A stretch of 64,000 nt of DNA from Azospirillum sp. TSH58 (GCF_003119115.1 NZ_CP022364.1:458501-522500), one strand, 5' to 3'; counted from the first letter of the stretch, positions 48,387 to 61,580 are shown. Translations and numbers: made by a program. The notes: generated by a model not told the origin, from the sequence alone.

Positions 48387-49913
48387 CTAGCGCGCGGCGA
48401 CGGAGACGTCGGCCCCGCCCTGAGCGGCGGCCAGCTTGGTCTGGTAGGTCTGGATCAGCTGCCCGACCGACGCCGAGGTGACGTTCAGGAAGCTGTTCGG
48501 GTAGACGCCCATCCACAGCACCACGACGATCAGCGGCAGGAAGATGGCGACCTCGCGGGTGTTCAGGTCGAACATCGCGCGGACATCCGCCTTGACCAGC
48601 TTGCCGTACACGACGCGGCGGAACAGCCACAGCGCGTAGGCCGGGCCCAGGATCAGGCCGGTGGCGGCCAGGAAGGCGACCCAGGTGTTGTCGCGGAAGG
48701 CGCCGAGCAGGACCAGGAACTCGCCGACGAAACCGGAGGTGCCCGGCAGGCCGACCGAGGCCATGGTCATGAACAGGAACACCACCGCGTATTTCGGCAT
48801 GTTCTTCACCAGACCGCCGTAGCGGGCGATCTCGCGGGTGTGCAGCCGGTCATAGACCACGCCGACGCAGAGGAAGAGCGCGCCCGAGACGATGCCGTGC
48901 GACAGCATCGTGAAGATCGAGCCCTCGATGCCCTGCTGGTTCAGCGCGAACATGCCGATGGTGACGAAGCCCATGTGGGCGACGGAGGAGTAGGCGATCA
49001 GCTTCTTCATGTCCTCCTGCGCCAGAGCGACGAGGGAGGTGTAGATCACCGCGACGATCGACAGGGCGTAGACCATCGGCGCGAAATACTCGGTCGCCTC
49101 GGGCAGCATCGGGATGTTGAAGCGCAGGAAGCCGTAGCCGCCCATCTTCAGCAGGACGCCGGCCAGGATGACCGACCCGGCGGTCGGCGCCTCGACGTGG
49201 GCGTCGGGGAGCCAGGTGTGCACCGGCCACATCGGCACCTTCACCGCGAAGGACGCGAAGAAGGCCAGCCACAGCCAGAGCTGCATGTTGCGCGGGAAGT
49301 GGGTCGCCGTGATCGTCGGGATGTCCGTCGTGCCGGCCGCGAAGTACATGGCCAGGATGGCCAGCAGCATCAGGACCGAGCCGAGCAGCGTGTAGAGGAA
49401 GAACTTGAACGCCGCGTAGACGCGCCGCGCACCGCCCCAGACACCGATGATCAGGAACATCGGGATCAGCACGCCCTCGAAGAACATGTAGAAGAGGACG
49501 AAATCCAGCGCGCAGAACATCCCCACCATGAGGGTTTCCAGCACGAGGAAGGCGATCATGTATTCCTTCACCCGGGTCTGCACCGCCTCCCAGGAGGAGA
49601 GGATGCAGAGCGGCATCAGGAAGGTGGAGAGGATGACGAACAGCATCGAGATGCCGTCCACACCCATGTGGTAGGAGATCCCGAACTCCGGGATCCACGC
49701 CGCCTTCTCCACGAGCTGGTAGCCCGGGTTGCGCGGGTCGAAGTTGAACCAGATGAACAGCGACAGGACGAAGGTGATGACCGTCGTCCAGAGCGCGACG
49801 TAACGGACGTTCCGAACCACATCCGGCGTGTTGCCCCTGCAGAACAGCAGGATCAGCGCCACACCGGCCAGCGGCAGGAAGGTCGTGAACGACAGGAGCG
49901 GCCAGCTAGCCAT
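48387..49913 (-). CDS. nuoM: NADH-quinone oxidoreductase subunit M
   Basis: NuoM is an antiporter-like proton-pumping subunit. The 508-residue protein has the conserved glutamate in [17 protein letters not shown], the Lys-containing [20 protein letters not shown] and [24 protein letters not shown], and about 14 membrane helices. It lies 24 bases after nuoL and 10 before nuoN. Confidence 0.96.
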   Translation of the reverse strand: MASWPLLSFTTFLPLAGVALILLFCRGNTPDVVRNVRYVALWTTVITFVLSLFIWFNFDPRNPGYQLVEKAAWIPEFGISYHMGVDGISMLFVILSTFLMPLCILSSWEAVQTRVKEYMIAFLVLETLMVGMFCALDFVLFYMFFEGVLIPMFLIIGVWGGARRVYAAFKFFLYTLLGSVLMLLAILAMYFAAGTTDIPTITATHFPRNMQLWLWLAFFASFAVKVPMWPVHTWLPDAHVEAPTAGSVILAGVLLKMGGYGFLRFNIPMLPEATEYFAPMVYALSIVAVIYTSLVALAQEDMKKLIAYSSVAHMGFVTIGMFALNQQGIEGSIFTMLSHGIVSGALFLCVGVVYDRLHTREIARYGGLVKNMPKYAVVFLFMTMASVGLPGTSGFVGEFLVLLGAFRDNTWVAFLAATGLILGPAYALWLFRRVVYGKLVKADVRAMFDLNTREVAIFLPLIVVVLWMGVYPNSFLNVTSASVGQLIQTYQTKLAAAQGGADVSVAAR

Positions 49914-49937
49914 TGTTCTTGTTCCCCTTCAAACCGC

Positions 49938-52040
49938 TCAACCGAACACCGAGAGCCAGGCGACCAGCAGCACCACGCCGATCACCATCGCGAAGGCGTA
50001 GTGATAGACATAGCCGGACTGGAGGCGGCTGGCGCGCGCCGCGACGTCGCGGGTGACGGCGGCGATCCCGTCCGGACCGACACCGTCGATCACGGCGCCG
50101 TCGCCGGATTTCCAAAGGCCGTAGCCCAGATACTTGGCCGTACGCACGAACAGACGGTCGTACAGCTCGTCGAAGTACCACTTGTTGTACAGGAACTGGT
50201 GCACCCCACGGAACGTGGTGGCGACCTTCTCCGGCAGGCCCGGGATCGCCATGTACATGATGTAGGCGAGCGCGATGCCGATCAGGCCGACGACCAGCGG
50301 AGCCAGCTTGACCCAGCCCGGGGTGTGGTGGTGCGCCGCCTCGATGCTGTTGTTGTCCGCCAGCACCAGGATGGTCTTGCCCCAGAAATGCTCCATGCTG
50401 TGGCCGATGAACAGCTCGTGGAAGCCGAACCCGGCGAACAGGGCGCCCACCGCCAGGACGGCCAGCGGGATCAGCATGACGACCGGCGATTCATGGGCGT
50501 GGTCGAAGACCGACTTCTCCATCCGCGGCTTGCCGTGGAAGGTCATGAACAGCAGGCGCCAGGAGTAGAAGGCGGTCAGCAGGGCCGCGGCGATGCCGAG
50601 CGCGAAGGCGAACTTGCCGACCGGGCTGGCCGAGGCGAAGGCCGCCTCCAGGATCATGTCCTTGGAGTAGTAGCCGGCGAAGAAGGGCAGACCGGCCAGA
50701 GCGAGGTTGCCGATCCACATCACCGCGTAGGTGAAGGGGATCTTGCGCCAGACGCCGCCCATGTTGCGCATGTCCTGCTCATGGTGCAGGGCGTGGATCA
50801 CCGAACCGGCGCCGAGGAACAGCAGGGCCTTGAAGAAGGCGTGCGTGAACAGGTGGAACATCGCGGCGCCGTAGGCGGAGACGCCGGCGGCGAAGAACAT
50901 GTAGCCGAGCTGGCTCATGGTCGAATAGGCGATGACGCGCTTGATGTCGAACTGGGTGAAACCGATGGTCGCCGCGACGAAGGCCGTCAGGGCGCCGACC
51001 ACGGCCACGATCTCCAGCGCCGTCGGGGCGTATTCGAAGACCGGGGAAAGGCGGCAGACCATGAACACGCCGGCGGTCACCATGGTGGCCGCGTGGATGA
51101 GCGCCGACACCGGGGTCGGGCCTTCCATGGCGTCCGGCAGCCAGGTGTGCAGGCCGAGCTGCGCCGACTTACCCATGGCGCCGATGAAGAGCAGCAGGCA
51201 GGTGACGGTCAGCGCGTCGAAGTTCCAGCTCAGGAAATGCAGCGTCTGGCCGGCCAGCTCCGGCGCCTTGGCGAAGATCGCGTCGAACTGGACGGAGCCC
51301 GTCAGCACGAAGATCGCGAAGATGCCGAGCACGAAGCCGAAGTCGCCGACGCGGTTGACCAGGAAGGCCTTGATCGCCGCGTTGTTGGCCGAGGGCTTCT
51401 CGTACCAGAAGTTGATGAGCAGGTAGGAGGCGAGACCCACGCCTTCCCAGCCGAAGAAGAGCTGCACGAGGTTGTCGGCCGTCACCAGCATCAGCATGGC
51501 GAAGGTGAACAGCGACAGGTAGCCCATGAAGCGCGGCTTCTGCGGGTCCTCGGCCATGTAGCCGATGGAATAGAGGTGGACCATCGACGACACGGTGTTG
51601 ACCACCACCAGCATGACCGCGGTGAGCTGGTCGACGCGCAGCGCCCAGGACACGTCCAGGCTGCCGCTGCGCATCCAGCTCATCAGCTCGATCGTGCGGG
51701 GATGGCCGCCGACGGCGACGTCGAAGAACAGCACCCAGGACAGGATCGCGGAGAGCAGGACGGCACCGGTGGTGACGAACTGCGCGGCGCGGTCGCCCAC
51801 GGTGGGCGGCCCGGCGACGACGTGATGGTCGTCGTGGCCGTCGTCGTGGTGGGCATCATCGTGATGCTCGTCGTGCGCGTGCGCGTCATGCGCATGGGCG
51901 TCGTGGCCATGACCGTGGTCATGGCCATGGTGATCGTGGCCGCCGGCGTGCGCCGGCTCCGCCTTCGGCCCGCCGAACAGGGCGATGGAACCCGCGACGA
52001 GGAACGCCAGGAGCGGGAGGAATACGACAAGGACTTCCAT
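49938..52040 (-). CDS. nuoL: NADH-quinone oxidoreductase subunit L with His/Asp-rich insertion
   Basis: NuoL is the distal proton-pumping subunit of complex I and carries the long lateral helix. The 700-residue protein has [16 protein letters not shown] (key Glu), [31 protein letters not shown], and the C-terminal extension to residue 700 with an amphipathic lateral stretch before the last helix. Residues 31-73, in the loop between the first and second membrane helices, contain 19 histidines, 11 aspartates and one glutamate (for example [12 protein letters not shown]), which E. coli NuoL does not have. This looks like a metal-binding loop, but its use is unknown. The rest of the protein is normal. 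Confidence 0.96.
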   Translation of the reverse strand: MEVLVVFLPLLAFLVAGSIALFGGPKAEPAHAGGHDHHGHDHGHGHDAHAHDAHAHDEHHDDAHHDDGHDDHHVVAGPPTVGDRAAQFVTTGAVLLSAILSWVLFFDVAVGGHPRTIELMSWMRSGSLDVSWALRVDQLTAVMLVVVNTVSSMVHLYSIGYMAEDPQKPRFMGYLSLFTFAMLMLVTADNLVQLFFGWEGVGLASYLLINFWYEKPSANNAAIKAFLVNRVGDFGFVLGIFAIFVLTGSVQFDAIFAKAPELAGQTLHFLSWNFDALTVTCLLLFIGAMGKSAQLGLHTWLPDAMEGPTPVSALIHAATMVTAGVFMVCRLSPVFEYAPTALEIVAVVGALTAFVAATIGFTQFDIKRVIAYSTMSQLGYMFFAAGVSAYGAAMFHLFTHAFFKALLFLGAGSVIHALHHEQDMRNMGGVWRKIPFTYAVMWIGNLALAGLPFFAGYYSKDMILEAAFASASPVGKFAFALGIAAALLTAFYSWRLLFMTFHGKPRMEKSVFDHAHESPVVMLIPLAVLAVGALFAGFGFHELFIGHSMEHFWGKTILVLADNNSIEAAHHHTPGWVKLAPLVVGLIGIALAYIMYMAIPGLPEKVATTFRGVHQFLYNKWYFDELYDRLFVRTAKYLGYGLWKSGDGAVIDGVGPDGIAAVTRDVAARASRLQSGYVYHYAFAMVIGVVLLVAWLSVFG

Positions 52041-52049
52041 GGCGCTGCC

Positions 52050-52358
52050 TTAGCCCCTCATCAGATTGATGTCTTCGACCCGGATGGAGCCGCGGTTGCG
52101 GAAGTACACCACCAGGATGGCGAGACCGATGGCCGCCTCGGCGGCGGCGACGGTCAGGATGATCATGGAGAAGACCTGCCCGACCAGATCGTTCAGGAAG
52201 ACCGAGAACGACACCAGATTCAGGTTCACGGCGAGCAGCATCATCTCGATCGACATCAGGATGATGATGACGTTCTTCCGGTTGAGGAAGATGCCGAGGA
52301 CGCCGAGCGTGAAGATGATGGCCGAGACCGTCAGATAATGCCCGAGACCGATTTCCAT
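52050..52358 (-). CDS. nuoK: NADH-quinone oxidoreductase subunit K
   Basis: NuoK is a three-helix membrane subunit in the proton path of complex I. The 102-residue product has the two conserved membrane glutamates in [14 protein letters not shown] and [13 protein letters not shown]. The ATG at 52358 is two bases after the nuoJ stop; the frame upstream of it is shadow of nuoJ. Confidence 0.96.
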   Translation of the reverse strand: MEIGLGHYLTVSAIIFTLGVLGIFLNRKNVIIILMSIEMMLLAVNLNLVSFSVFLNDLVGQVFSMIILTVAAAEAAIGLAILVVYFRNRGSIRVEDINLMRG

Positions 52359-52360
52359 GA

Positions 52361-52975
52361 TCACACGCCCTCCCCGGTCGGCACCTTGCGGATGGCGACC
52401 ACGTCCTCGCGCCGACGGGCGAGCTGGGAGCCGATGTTCTGCTTCCGGACACCCTCGCGCTGCCGCAGGGTCAGGACGATGGCGCCGATCATGGCGATCA
52501 GCAGCACGAGGCCCGACGCCTGGAACAGATAGACGTAGTGGGTGTAGATCAGCTGGCCGAGCTGCTCGGTGTTGGTCGCACCGCTCATCGCCGCGACCGG
52601 CGCCGAGGCGGCCTTCTCCGCCGCCGGCGCGATGATCCAGCCGCCGAGCACGGCGGCCAGCTCGGCCAGCAGGATGAGACCGATCAGCCCGCCGATCGGC
52701 AGATACTGCAAGGCGCCCGCCCGCAGCTCGCGGAAGTTGATGTCGAGCATCATCACCACGAACAGGAACAGCACCGCGACCGCGCCCACATAGACGATCA
52801 CCAGGATCATCGCGATGAACTCGGCCCCGAGCAGCACGCACAGGCCGGCGGCCTGGAAAAAGGCCAGGACCAGATAAAGGACCGAATGAACCGGATTCCG
52901 CGCCGAGATGACCATCACACCGGAGGCCACCAGCAGCGCGGCAAAGACGTAGAAGGCGATGCCTTGAACAATCAT
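52361..52975 (-). CDS. nuoJ: NADH-quinone oxidoreductase subunit J
   Basis: NuoJ is a five-helix membrane subunit whose third helix takes part in coupling. The 204-residue protein has [54 protein letters not shown], the family core. A longer C-terminal basic tail ([22 protein letters not shown]) is typical of alphaproteobacteria. It is 36 bases after nuoI. Confidence 0.95.
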   Translation of the reverse strand: MIVQGIAFYVFAALLVASGVMVISARNPVHSVLYLVLAFFQAAGLCVLLGAEFIAMILVIVYVGAVAVLFLFVVMMLDINFRELRAGALQYLPIGGLIGLILLAELAAVLGGWIIAPAAEKAASAPVAAMSGATNTEQLGQLIYTHYVYLFQASGLVLLIAMIGAIVLTLRQREGVRKQNIGSQLARRREDVVAIRKVPTGEGV

Positions 52976-53011
52976 CGTTATCCCCGTTTCCGCTTACCGC
53001 ACTGCAACGAC

Positions 53012-53500
53012 TTACCGGTACGGCGCCTCGGCCGCGAGGTTCTGGGCGATCTCCGCTTCCCAGCGGTCGCCGTTCGCCAGCAGCTTCTGCTTGTTGTAGA
53101 AAAGCTCTTCACGGTTCTCGGTGGAGAACTCGAAGTTCGGACCCATGACGATGGCGTCCACCGGGCAAGCCTCCTGGCAATAGCCGCAGTAGATACACTT
53201 CGTCATGTCGATGTCGTAGCGCGTGGTGCGGCGGCTGCCGTCCTCACGCGGTTCGGCCTCGATGGTGATGGCCAGGGCCGGACACACCGCCTCGCACAGC
53301 TTGCAGGCGATGCAGCGCTCCTCGCCGCCGGGATACCGGCGCAGGACGTGCTCGCCGCGGAAGCGGGGGCTGATGGGGCCCTTTTCGAACGGGTAGTTCA
53401 GGGTCACCTTGGGCTTGAACATGTAGCGCAGGGTGAGCCCGAGGCCGCCCAACAGTTCGGTCAGGAACAGGCTGCGCGCCGCACGATCGAGGAACGCCAT
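53012..53500 (-). CDS. nuoI: NADH-quinone oxidoreductase subunit I
   Basis: NuoI carries two [4Fe-4S] clusters (N6a and N6b) that pass electrons to NuoB. The 162-residue protein has [12 protein letters not shown] (Cys63, 66, 69, 73) and [12 protein letters not shown] (Cys102, 105, 108, 112), and an amphipathic N-terminal helix that lies on the membrane. About 94 bases separate it from nuoH, the widest gap in the operon. Confidence 0.97.
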   Translation of the reverse strand: MAFLDRAARSLFLTELLGGLGLTLRYMFKPKVTLNYPFEKGPISPRFRGEHVLRRYPGGEERCIACKLCEAVCPALAITIEAEPREDGSRRTTRYDIDMTKCIYCGYCQEACPVDAIVMGPNFEFSTENREELFYNKQKLLANGDRWEAEIAQNLAAEAPYR

Positions 53501-53594
53501 GGCCTCTTCGTCTCCTTCCTAGCGGGCGCCCCGTTCCGGGTGACGCCCGCGCTTTCTCTTTGAAACTCGATCCGATGGTCCGTTCAGGCGCCGA

Positions 53595-54605
53595 TCACTT
53601 CGGCAGCCAGCCGAACGTCACCAGCACGCCGGCCGTCAGCACGACCCACAGCAGCGAGAACGGCAGGAACACCTTCCAGCCCAGACGCATCAGCTGGTCG
53701 TAGCGGTAGCGCGGCATGGTCGCACGGACCCACACATAGACGAACAGGCAGAAGGCGATCTTCAGGGCGAACCAGATCGGACCGGGCACCCAGGTGAAGG
53801 GCGCGAACGGCAGCGGCGGCAGCCAGCCTCCCAGGAACAGGATGCTGGTCATCGCGCTCATCAGGATCATGTTGGCGTATTCGCCAAGGAAGAAGAGCGC
53901 GAAGGGGGCCGAGCTGTATTCCACCATGAAGCCGGCCACCAGCTCCGACTCGCCTTCCGGCAGGTCGAAGGGCGAACGGTTGGTTTCCGCCAGCGCCGAG
54001 ATGAAGAAGATGACGAACATCGGCAGCAGCGGGATGGCGAACCAGATCGTCTCCTGCGCCTCCACGATCTTCGTCAGGTTCAGCGACCCGACGCAGAGCA
54101 GGACCGAGATGATGACGAGGCCCATCGAGACCTCGTAGGACACCATCTGCGCCGCCGAGCGCAGCGCGCCGAGGAAGGCGTAGCGCGAGTTCGACGCCCA
54201 GCCGGCCATCACGATGCCGTACACGCCCAGCGACGAGATCGCGAACAGGTACAGGATGCCGACGTTGATGTCGGCCAGCACCATGCCGTAGTCGAAGGGA
54301 ATGACCGCCCAGGCGACCAGCGCCAGGAAGAAGGTCAGCATCGGCGCCAGATAGAAGACGAAGCGGTTCGCGCCGACCGGCAGGATCTGCTCCTTCGCGA
54401 ACAGCTTCAGGCCGTCCGCGAAAGGCTGCAGAAGCCCGAACGGGCCGACGATGTTCGGACCCTGGCGGAGCTGCATGGCGCCCATGATCTTACGCTCGGC
54501 GTAGGTCATGAAGGCCACGGCCACCAGGAGCGGCACGACGATCGCCAGGATCTTGAGGACGATGATGATCAGCGGCAGAAGGAAGCCGCTCCAGAACTCA
54601 GCCAT
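53595..54605 (-). CDS. nuoH: NADH-quinone oxidoreductase subunit H
   Basis: NuoH forms the quinone-binding chamber between the two arms of complex I. The 336-residue protein has eight helices, the loop [33 protein letters not shown] and the acidic funnel [20 protein letters not shown]. The ATG overlaps the nuoG stop by eight bases. Confidence 0.97.
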   Translation of the reverse strand: MAEFWSGFLLPLIIIVLKILAIVVPLLVAVAFMTYAERKIMGAMQLRQGPNIVGPFGLLQPFADGLKLFAKEQILPVGANRFVFYLAPMLTFFLALVAWAVIPFDYGMVLADINVGILYLFAISSLGVYGIVMAGWASNSRYAFLGALRSAAQMVSYEVSMGLVIISVLLCVGSLNLTKIVEAQETIWFAIPLLPMFVIFFISALAETNRSPFDLPEGESELVAGFMVEYSSAPFALFFLGEYANMILMSAMTSILFLGGWLPPLPFAPFTWVPGPIWFALKIAFCLFVYVWVRATMPRYRYDQLMRLGWKVFLPFSLLWVVLTAGVLVTFGWLPK

Positions 54606-56670
54606 GGGTACCGGTCCTCTCCTGGGCGCTCTCGGCGGGCTTCACGAACGTCTCGGCGCAACGAGCCATGGTCACCGAGGCGCGGCTGATCGGGTCGGTC
54701 ATGTAGTAGTTCGCGACCGTCGAGAAGAACGGCGAGTCATCGACCAGCCCCTCCGCACCGAACGGCGCCCACGGGGCCGGCGTGACGGTGCCGATCGCCG
54801 CGAAGACCGGGTTGACCTCCGCCAGACGGCGGCGCAGCTGGGCCAGGCTGTCGTAGGGCAGCTTGTGGCCGAGTTGTTCCGACAGGGCGCGCAGGATCTT
54901 CCAGTCCTCCCGAGCCTCGCCGGGCGGGAAGGTGGCGAGACGCGCCTGCTGCGGACGGCCCTCGGTGTTGACGTAGATGGCGTTCTTCTCGGTGTAGGCG
55001 GCACCCGGCAGGATGACGTCGGCGCGATGGGCGCCCTTGTCGCCGTGGTGGCCCTGGTAGACCACGAAGGCCTTGCCGAGCGCGGCGGTGTCGATCTCGT
55101 CGGCGCCCAGCAGGTACACCACGTCGATCTCGCCCTTCCCCGCCCCCTCCACGATGCCGGCGGTGCCGCGACCGCCCTCGCCCGGCAGGAAGCCGATGTC
55201 GAGGCCGCCAACGCGGGACGCCGCCGTGTGCAGCACGTTGAAGCCGTTCCAGCCGTCCTGAACCACGTTGAAGGTCTCGGCCAGCTTGCGCACCGCGGCC
55301 TGGACGGCGGCGCCGTCCTTGCGGCGGAAGGCGCCGGCGCCGAGGATGACCATCGGGTTCTTGGCGCCGCGCAGCACGTCCGCGAAGGCGTGCGTGCCGT
55401 CGACGAGCTGCTGCAGCGCGCCGGCACCCGTGCCGAGATGGCTGTACGGGTAGGTCAGCTCGCGGGCCTCGCCGACCACCGCCACCTTCAGGCCACCCAT
55501 CAGGTAGCGCTTGCGGATGCGGGCGTTGACGATGGTGGCTTCCCAGCGCGGGTTGGTGCCGACGAGCAGGATGACGTCCGCCCGCTCGATCCCGGCGATG
55601 CCGCTGTTGAACAGGTAGCCCGCGCGGGACGACGTGTCGAACAGGGCACCGTCCTGGCGGCAGTCGATGTTGGCCGAGCCGAGGCCGGCCATCAGCTCCT
55701 TGAGCGCCAGCATGGACTCGGTGTCGGCCAGATCGCCCGCGATGGCGGCGATGCGGTTGCCCGGGACACCCTTGACCTTGGCGGCGATGGCCTGGAAGGC
55801 CTCTGCCCAGGTCGCCGGCTGGAGCTTGCCGTCCTTGCGGACGTAGGGGCGGTCGAGACGCTGGCGCTTCAGCCCGTCATAGGCGAAGCGGGTCTTGTCG
55901 GCGATCCACTCCTCGTTCACGTCCTCGTTGACGCGCGGCAGGACACGCATCACCTCGGGGCCGCGGGTGTCGACGCGGATGTTCGAGCCGACCGCGTCCA
56001 GCACGTCGACCGTCTCGGTCTTGCGCAGCTCCCACGGGCGGGCCGTGAAGGCATAGGGCTTGGACAGCAGGGCGCCCACCGGACAGACGTCGGCGAGATT
56101 GCCCGACAGCTCCGAGCCGATGGCCTTCTCGACGAAGGTGGTGATCTCCATATGCTCGCCGCGGTTCACCGCGCCGAGGTCGGGAACGCCGGCGATCTCG
56201 CTCACGAAGCGGATGCAGCGCGTGCAGTGGATGCAGCGCGTCATCTCGGTCCGGATCAGCGGCCCCATGTACTTGTCCTGGACGGCGCGCTTGTTCTCGC
56301 CATAGCGGCCACGGTCGAAGCCGTAGGCCATCGCCTGGTCCTGGAGATCGCACTCGCCGCCCTGGTCGCAGATCGGACAGTCCAGCGGGTGGTTGATCAG
56401 CAGGAATTCCATGACGCCCTTGCGGGCCTTGTGCACGAGCTCGGTGTTGGTCTTGACGACCATCCCGTCGCCGCAGGGCATGGCGCAGGCGGCCACCGGC
56501 TTCGGCGCGCGCTCCATCTCCACGAGGCACATGCGGCAGTTCGCCGGCACGCTCAGACGCTCGTGGTAGCAGAAGCGCGGGATCTCGATGCCCAGCTGTT
56601 CGCAGGCCTGCAGGATCGAAGTGCCCGGCTCGACTTCGATCTCGATCCCGTCGATGGTGAGTTTCGGCAT
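54598..56670 (-). CDS. nuoG: NADH-quinone oxidoreductase subunit G
   Basis: NuoG is the large iron-sulfur subunit of the NADH module. The 690-residue protein binds [2Fe-2S] N1b (Cys34, 45, 48, 62), [4Fe-4S] N5 with the His94-Cys98-Cys101-Cys107 pattern in [18 protein letters not shown], and [4Fe-4S] N4 through CIHCTRC (Cys146, 149, 152) and a later Cys in [11 protein letters not shown]. The C-terminal part is the molybdopterin-oxidoreductase-like fold without cofactor. The N7 cluster motif of some bacteria is not seen. It is 15 bases after nuoF. Confidence 0.97.
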   Translation of the reverse strand: MPKLTIDGIEIEVEPGTSILQACEQLGIEIPRFCYHERLSVPANCRMCLVEMERAPKPVAACAMPCGDGMVVKTNTELVHKARKGVMEFLLINHPLDCPICDQGGECDLQDQAMAYGFDRGRYGENKRAVQDKYMGPLIRTEMTRCIHCTRCIRFVSEIAGVPDLGAVNRGEHMEITTFVEKAIGSELSGNLADVCPVGALLSKPYAFTARPWELRKTETVDVLDAVGSNIRVDTRGPEVMRVLPRVNEDVNEEWIADKTRFAYDGLKRQRLDRPYVRKDGKLQPATWAEAFQAIAAKVKGVPGNRIAAIAGDLADTESMLALKELMAGLGSANIDCRQDGALFDTSSRAGYLFNSGIAGIERADVILLVGTNPRWEATIVNARIRKRYLMGGLKVAVVGEARELTYPYSHLGTGAGALQQLVDGTHAFADVLRGAKNPMVILGAGAFRRKDGAAVQAAVRKLAETFNVVQDGWNGFNVLHTAASRVGGLDIGFLPGEGGRGTAGIVEGAGKGEIDVVYLLGADEIDTAALGKAFVVYQGHHGDKGAHRADVILPGAAYTEKNAIYVNTEGRPQQARLATFPPGEAREDWKILRALSEQLGHKLPYDSLAQLRRRLAEVNPVFAAIGTVTPAPWAPFGAEGLVDDSPFFSTVANYYMTDPISRASVTMARCAETFVKPAESAQERTGTHG

Positions 56671-56685
56671 GGGAAACCGGGCTCC

Positions 56686-57978
<1,293 letters not shown>

Positions 57979-57988
57979 CGCATCCCCC

Positions 57989-58606
57989 TCAATCGGCCGT
58001 GGTGGTGAAGGCCTTCAGAGTCGTCGGGCCGCCCACCGGTTCGGAGGACTGCCGGCCGATCTGCGAGCCGTGCTTGGGGACCTCGCCGCCCTGGAGGGCG
58101 TCGATGATCTTTTCCATGTGTTCCGGGCTGACGTCTTCATAGTAGTCGTCGCCGATCTGGACCACCGGCGCGTTGACGCAGGCGCCCGAGCACTCGACCT
58201 CGCGCAGCGTGAACTGGCCATCCGCGGTCGTTTCGCCGACGCCGATGCCCAGCTTGCGCTCGCAGGTGTGCACGATGTCGTCGGACCCGCGCAGCCAGCA
58301 CGGCGTGGTCGTGCAGACCTGGATGACGTGCTTGCCGACCGGGGTCTTGTTGAACATCGTGTAGAAGGTCGCGACCTCGTACACGCGGATGCGCGGCATG
58401 CCGAGCAGGTCGGCCACGGCGTCCATGGCGACGCGCGGCAGCCAGCCGTCGTGCTGGCGCTGGGCCAGATCGAGCAGCGGCATGCAGGCGCTGGCCTGCT
58501 TGCCCGCCGGGTACTTCGCGATGATGGCCTTCGCCCGTTCCAGATTTTCCGGAGTGAAGGCGAAGGAGGCCGGCTCCTTGGCCGGGTCGTGAGCCGGGGC
58601 GCTCAT
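57989..58606 (-). CDS. nuoE: NADH-quinone oxidoreductase subunit E
   Basis: NuoE carries the [2Fe-2S] cluster N1a beside NuoF. The 205-residue thioredoxin-like protein has the cluster cysteines Cys98 and Cys103 (CTTTPC) and Cys139 and Cys143 (CSGAC). The C-terminal extension of about 40 residues beyond the core is common in alphaproteobacteria. Its ATG overlaps the nuoD stop by four bases. Confidence 0.96.
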   Translation of the reverse strand: MSAPAHDPAKEPASFAFTPENLERAKAIIAKYPAGKQASACMPLLDLAQRQHDGWLPRVAMDAVADLLGMPRIRVYEVATFYTMFNKTPVGKHVIQVCTTTPCWLRGSDDIVHTCERKLGIGVGETTADGQFTLREVECSGACVNAPVVQIGDDYYEDVSPEHMEKIIDALQGGEVPKHGSQIGRQSSEPVGGPTTLKAFTTTAD

Positions 58607-59823
58607 CGGTCAATTTCTCCGAACACGATGTCCATGGACGCGATGTTGGCGACCGCGTCGGCCAGCATGTAGCCCTTCGACATGAAGTCGAGGCCCTGCA
58701 GGTGGGCGAAGCCCGGCGCGCGGATCTTGCAGCGGTACGGCTTGTTCGTGCCGTCCGACACCAGATACACGCCGAACTCGCCCTTCGGCGCCTCGATGGC
58801 GGTGTAGGTTTCGCCCGCCGGGACGTGGAAGCCCTCGGTGAAGAGCTTGAAATGGTGGATCAGCGCTTCCATCGACCGCTTCATCTCGCCGCGCGGCGGC
58901 GGCGACACCTTGCGCTCCTCCGCGCGCACCGCGCCTTCGGGAAGCTCCTTCAGGCACTGGCGGATCATGCGGTTCGACTGGCGCATCTCCTCCATGCGGA
59001 CGAGGTAGCGGGCCCAACAGTCGCCCGTCAGGCCGACCGGGACGTCGAAGTCCATGCGGTCGTAGACTTCGTAGGGCTGCGACTTGCGCAGGTCCCAGGC
59101 AACGCCCGAACCGCGCAGCATCGGGCCGGTGAAGCCCCAGCTGAACGCCTCTTCCTTGGTGACGACGCCGATGTCGACGGTCCGCTGCTTGAAAATGCGA
59201 TTGTTCGTCAGCAGATTGTCAATGTCGTCAACAAACTTCGGGAAGCGCTCCGTGAACTCCCAGATGTCGTCGGTCAGGCCAGCGGGCAGATCCCAGGCGA
59301 CGCCGCCGGGACGGAAGTAGTTCGCATGCAGCCGCGCGCCGCACACCCGCTCGTAGAACTCCATGAGGATCTCGCGTTCCTCGAAGCCCCACAGCGCCGG
59401 CGTGATCGCGCCGACGTCGAGCGCGCCGGTGGTGATCGACAGGATGTGGTTCAGGATGCGCGTGATCTCGGAGAAGAGGACGCGGATGTACTGGGCGCGC
59501 AGCGGCGCCTTGATCTGCAGCAGGTTCTCGATGCCGAGCACATAGGCGTGCTCCATGCACATCGGGCTGACGTAGTCCAGACGGTCGAAGTACGGAACGG
59601 CCTGCAGGTAGGTCTTGTACTCGATCAGCTTCTCGGTGCCGCGGTGCAGCAGGCCGATGTGCGGGTCGCAGCGCTCGACGACCTCGCCGTTCAGCTCCAT
59701 CACAAGACGCAACACGCCGTGGGCCGCAGGGTGCTGCGGCCCGAAGTTCATGGTGTAGGGCTTGATCTGGGTCTTGCCGCCGGACTGGCCGGCGGAGGGG
59801 TGTGCGGACGTGGCGGTGGTCAC
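58603..59823 (-). CDS. nuoD: NADH-quinone oxidoreductase subunit D
   Basis: NuoD, a relative of NiFe-hydrogenase large subunit, helps form the quinone-reduction site. The 406-residue protein has [58 protein letters not shown] and the end [20 protein letters not shown]. The start is a GTG at 59823, overlapping the nuoC stop by four bases, separate from nuoC (no CD fusion). Confidence 0.97.
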   Translation of the reverse strand: MTTATSAHPSAGQSGGKTQIKPYTMNFGPQHPAAHGVLRLVMELNGEVVERCDPHIGLLHRGTEKLIEYKTYLQAVPYFDRLDYVSPMCMEHAYVLGIENLLQIKAPLRAQYIRVLFSEITRILNHILSITTGALDVGAITPALWGFEEREILMEFYERVCGARLHANYFRPGGVAWDLPAGLTDDIWEFTERFPKFVDDIDNLLTNNRIFKQRTVDIGVVTKEEAFSWGFTGPMLRGSGVAWDLRKSQPYEVYDRMDFDVPVGLTGDCWARYLVRMEEMRQSNRMIRQCLKELPEGAVRAEERKVSPPPRGEMKRSMEALIHHFKLFTEGFHVPAGETYTAIEAPKGEFGVYLVSDGTNKPYRCKIRAPGFAHLQGLDFMSKGYMLADAVANIASMDIVFGEIDR

Positions 59824-60449
59824 GGCTTGCTCCCGGTGTCAGGGGCCTGGGCCTTCTCGTCGCCGGGCAGCATCACGTTCGTCATGCCTTCCCAGGGCGA
59901 CAGGAAGTCGAAGCTGCGGAAATCCTGCGTCAGGCGGACGGGTTCGTAGACGACTCGCTTCTGGTCCTCGTCGTAGCGGCACTCGACATAGCCCGTCATC
60001 GGGAAGTCTTTGCGCAACGGATGACCTTCGAAACCATAGTCGGTCAGGATGCGGCGGAGGTCAGGATGGTCGGCGAAGAAGATCCCGAACATGTCCCAGG
60101 TTTCACGCTCGAACCAGCCGGCCGCGCTGTACACCGGCACCGCGGAGGCCACGGGCGTGTCCTCGTCGGTCGTCACCTTCACGCGAAGGCGCCGATTGTG
60201 CTTGTAGCTCAAAAGGATGTAGACGACCTCGAAGCGTTCCTCCCGCTCCGGCCAATCCACAGCGGTGACGTCCAGCAGCTGCTCGAACGAGCAGGTCGGA
60301 TCGTCGCGCAGGAAGGTGAGCGACTTGATGAGCGAGGGCCGGCGGACGGTCACCATCAGCTCGCCAAGCTTCAGCTCGACCTTCAGGACGTCATCGCCGA
60401 GCGTCGCGGCGATATGGTCCCCAAGTTCCTTCAACGCCTGTTCGGACAT
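59820..60449 (-). CDS. nuoC: NADH-quinone oxidoreductase subunit C
   Basis: NuoC supports the connecting module of complex I. The 209-residue protein has the signature [22 protein letters not shown] and [45 protein letters not shown]. The ATG at 60449 is 24 bases after the nuoB stop. Confidence 0.96.
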   Translation of the reverse strand: MSEQALKELGDHIAATLGDDVLKVELKLGELMVTVRRPSLIKSLTFLRDDPTCSFEQLLDVTAVDWPEREERFEVVYILLSYKHNRRLRVKVTTDEDTPVASAVPVYSAAGWFERETWDMFGIFFADHPDLRRILTDYGFEGHPLRKDFPMTGYVECRYDEDQKRVVYEPVRLTQDFRSFDFLSPWEGMTNVMLPGDEKAQAPDTGSKP

Positions 60450-60473
60450 GGCCAGGACCTGCCTTTTTCTTAT

Positions 60474-61016
60474 TCAGCGAGCGATGCGGTTGCCGCGCCG
60501 GATCTTCTTCTGGAGTTGCAGAATGCCGTAGACCAGCGCTTCCGCGGTCGGAGGACAGCCCGGCACGTAAATATCGACCGGAACGATCCGGTCGCAGCCG
60601 CGCACCACCGAGTAGGAATAGTGATAGTAGCCGCCGCCGTTGGCGCAGGAGCCCATCGAGATGACCCAGCGCGGTTCCGGCATCTGGTCATAGACCTTGC
60701 GCAGCGCGGGGGCCATCTTGTTGGTCAGCGTGCCGGCCACGATCATGCAGTCGGACTGGCGCGGGCTGGGGCGCGGAATGACGCCGAAACGGTCCAGGTC
60801 GTACCGGCTCATGTAGGCGTGGATCATCTCCACCGCGCAGCAGGCCAGGCCGAAGGTCATCGGCCACAGCGATCCGGTGCGGGCCCAGGCGAGCACGTCC
60901 TCGTACTTCGCCGTGATGAAGCCCTTTTCCTGGATCTCCTCGGTGACCGCGCGGAGATAGGCGTCCTGTTCCGGTCCGGGCGGAATCGGCGCCAGCTTGG
61001 CAGCCTCTACTCCCAT
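60474..61016 (-). CDS. nuoB: NADH-quinone oxidoreductase subunit B
   Basis: NuoB holds the terminal [4Fe-4S] cluster N2. The 180-residue protein has the tandem cysteines Cys59-Cys60 in [13 protein letters not shown], Cys124 in [10 protein letters not shown] and Cys154 in [10 protein letters not shown]. The ATG at 61016 is chosen for the AAGGAG site seven bases upstream. It overlaps nuoA by ten bases; a seven-residue extension is possible but has no site. Confidence 0.97.
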   Translation of the reverse strand: MGVEAAKLAPIPPGPEQDAYLRAVTEEIQEKGFITAKYEDVLAWARTGSLWPMTFGLACCAVEMIHAYMSRYDLDRFGVIPRPSPRQSDCMIVAGTLTNKMAPALRKVYDQMPEPRWVISMGSCANGGGYYHYSYSVVRGCDRIVPVDIYVPGCPPTAEALVYGILQLQKKIRRGNRIAR

Positions 61017-61375
61017 TCCAGAGCTCCTTTCTTCCACTCATAAATGAAGCCGATGGTCAGGATCCCAAGGAACACGATCATCGACCAGAAGCCGAAGAGG
61101 CCGATGTCCCCGAGCGCCACGGCCCACGGGAACAGGAAGGCGACCTCGAGGTCGAAGATGATGAACAGGATGGAGACCAGATAGAACCGCACGTCGAACT
61201 TCGTGCGGGCATCCTCGAACGGCTCGAAGCCGCACTCGTAGGGGGAGAGCTTCTCCGAATCCGGATTCTTCGGGCTGATGACGTAAGACGCGCCAACCAT
61301 CACCACGGCCAGCGCGATACCGATCAACAGGAACACCAGGATCGGAAGGTACTCAATGATCAGCGGGTTGGTCAC
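61007..61375 (-). CDS. nuoA: NADH-quinone oxidoreductase subunit A
   Basis: NuoA is a three-helix subunit at the joint of the two arms. The 122-residue protein has [41 protein letters not shown], the family core. The GTG at 61375 is chosen because GGGAGGA lies five bases before it; a longer start in frame lacks support. It is the first gene of the nuo operon. Confidence 0.96.
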   Translation of the reverse strand: MTNPLIIEYLPILVFLLIGIALAVVMVGASYVISPKNPDSEKLSPYECGFEPFEDARTKFDVRFYLVSILFIIFDLEVAFLFPWAVALGDIGLFGFWSMIVFLGILTIGFIYEWKKGALEWE

Positions 61376-61507
61376 CGCGGTCCTCCCATAAGCCCACGCC
61401 ACGATCGCCGGTACGGCCCGTAATCGGCCGACGCGCGGTGTCGTGGCTGGAATGCCTTGGATTAGCCCATCAGACGGGGCGGAATATATGACGAGAGCGT
61501 GATCAAG

Positions 61508-61529
61508 GAAAGCGCTTTGAATCGCTTTC
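61508..61529. repeat. Inverted repeat GAAAGCG-N8-CGCTTTC
   Basis: Seven-base arms at 61508-61514 and 61523-61529 lie about 133 bases before nuoA. They could be an operator or part of the leader; no family is assigned. Confidence 0.4.
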
Positions 61530-61567
61530 GGCCAAGGAATCCACTCTGCGGAAATGAGCGGATGTCC

Positions 61568-61580
61568 TTGGTAATACCAA
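61568..61580. promoter_or_regulatory. Perfect GntR/FadR-type operator upstream of nuo
   Basis: TTGGTAATACCAA is a perfect palindrome around one central base. It matches TTGGT-N3-ACCAA, the core bound by FadR-subfamily GntR regulators such as E. coli PdhR, which controls respiratory genes. It lies 193 bases before nuoA. The regulator is not encoded in the window. Confidence 0.5.

Noticed and set aside
51817..51960. Possible tandem repeat or CRISPR-like array
   Set aside because: The repeated GTCATGCG-like units only reflect the His/Asp codons of NuoL and have no regular spacer structure.
48261..52532. A 4.3-kb plus-strand open frame opposite nuoN, nuoM, nuoL and nuoK
   Set aside because: It mirrors four real nuo genes and its composition (Arg/Asp/Gln/His-rich) is that of an antisense frame in GC-rich DNA.
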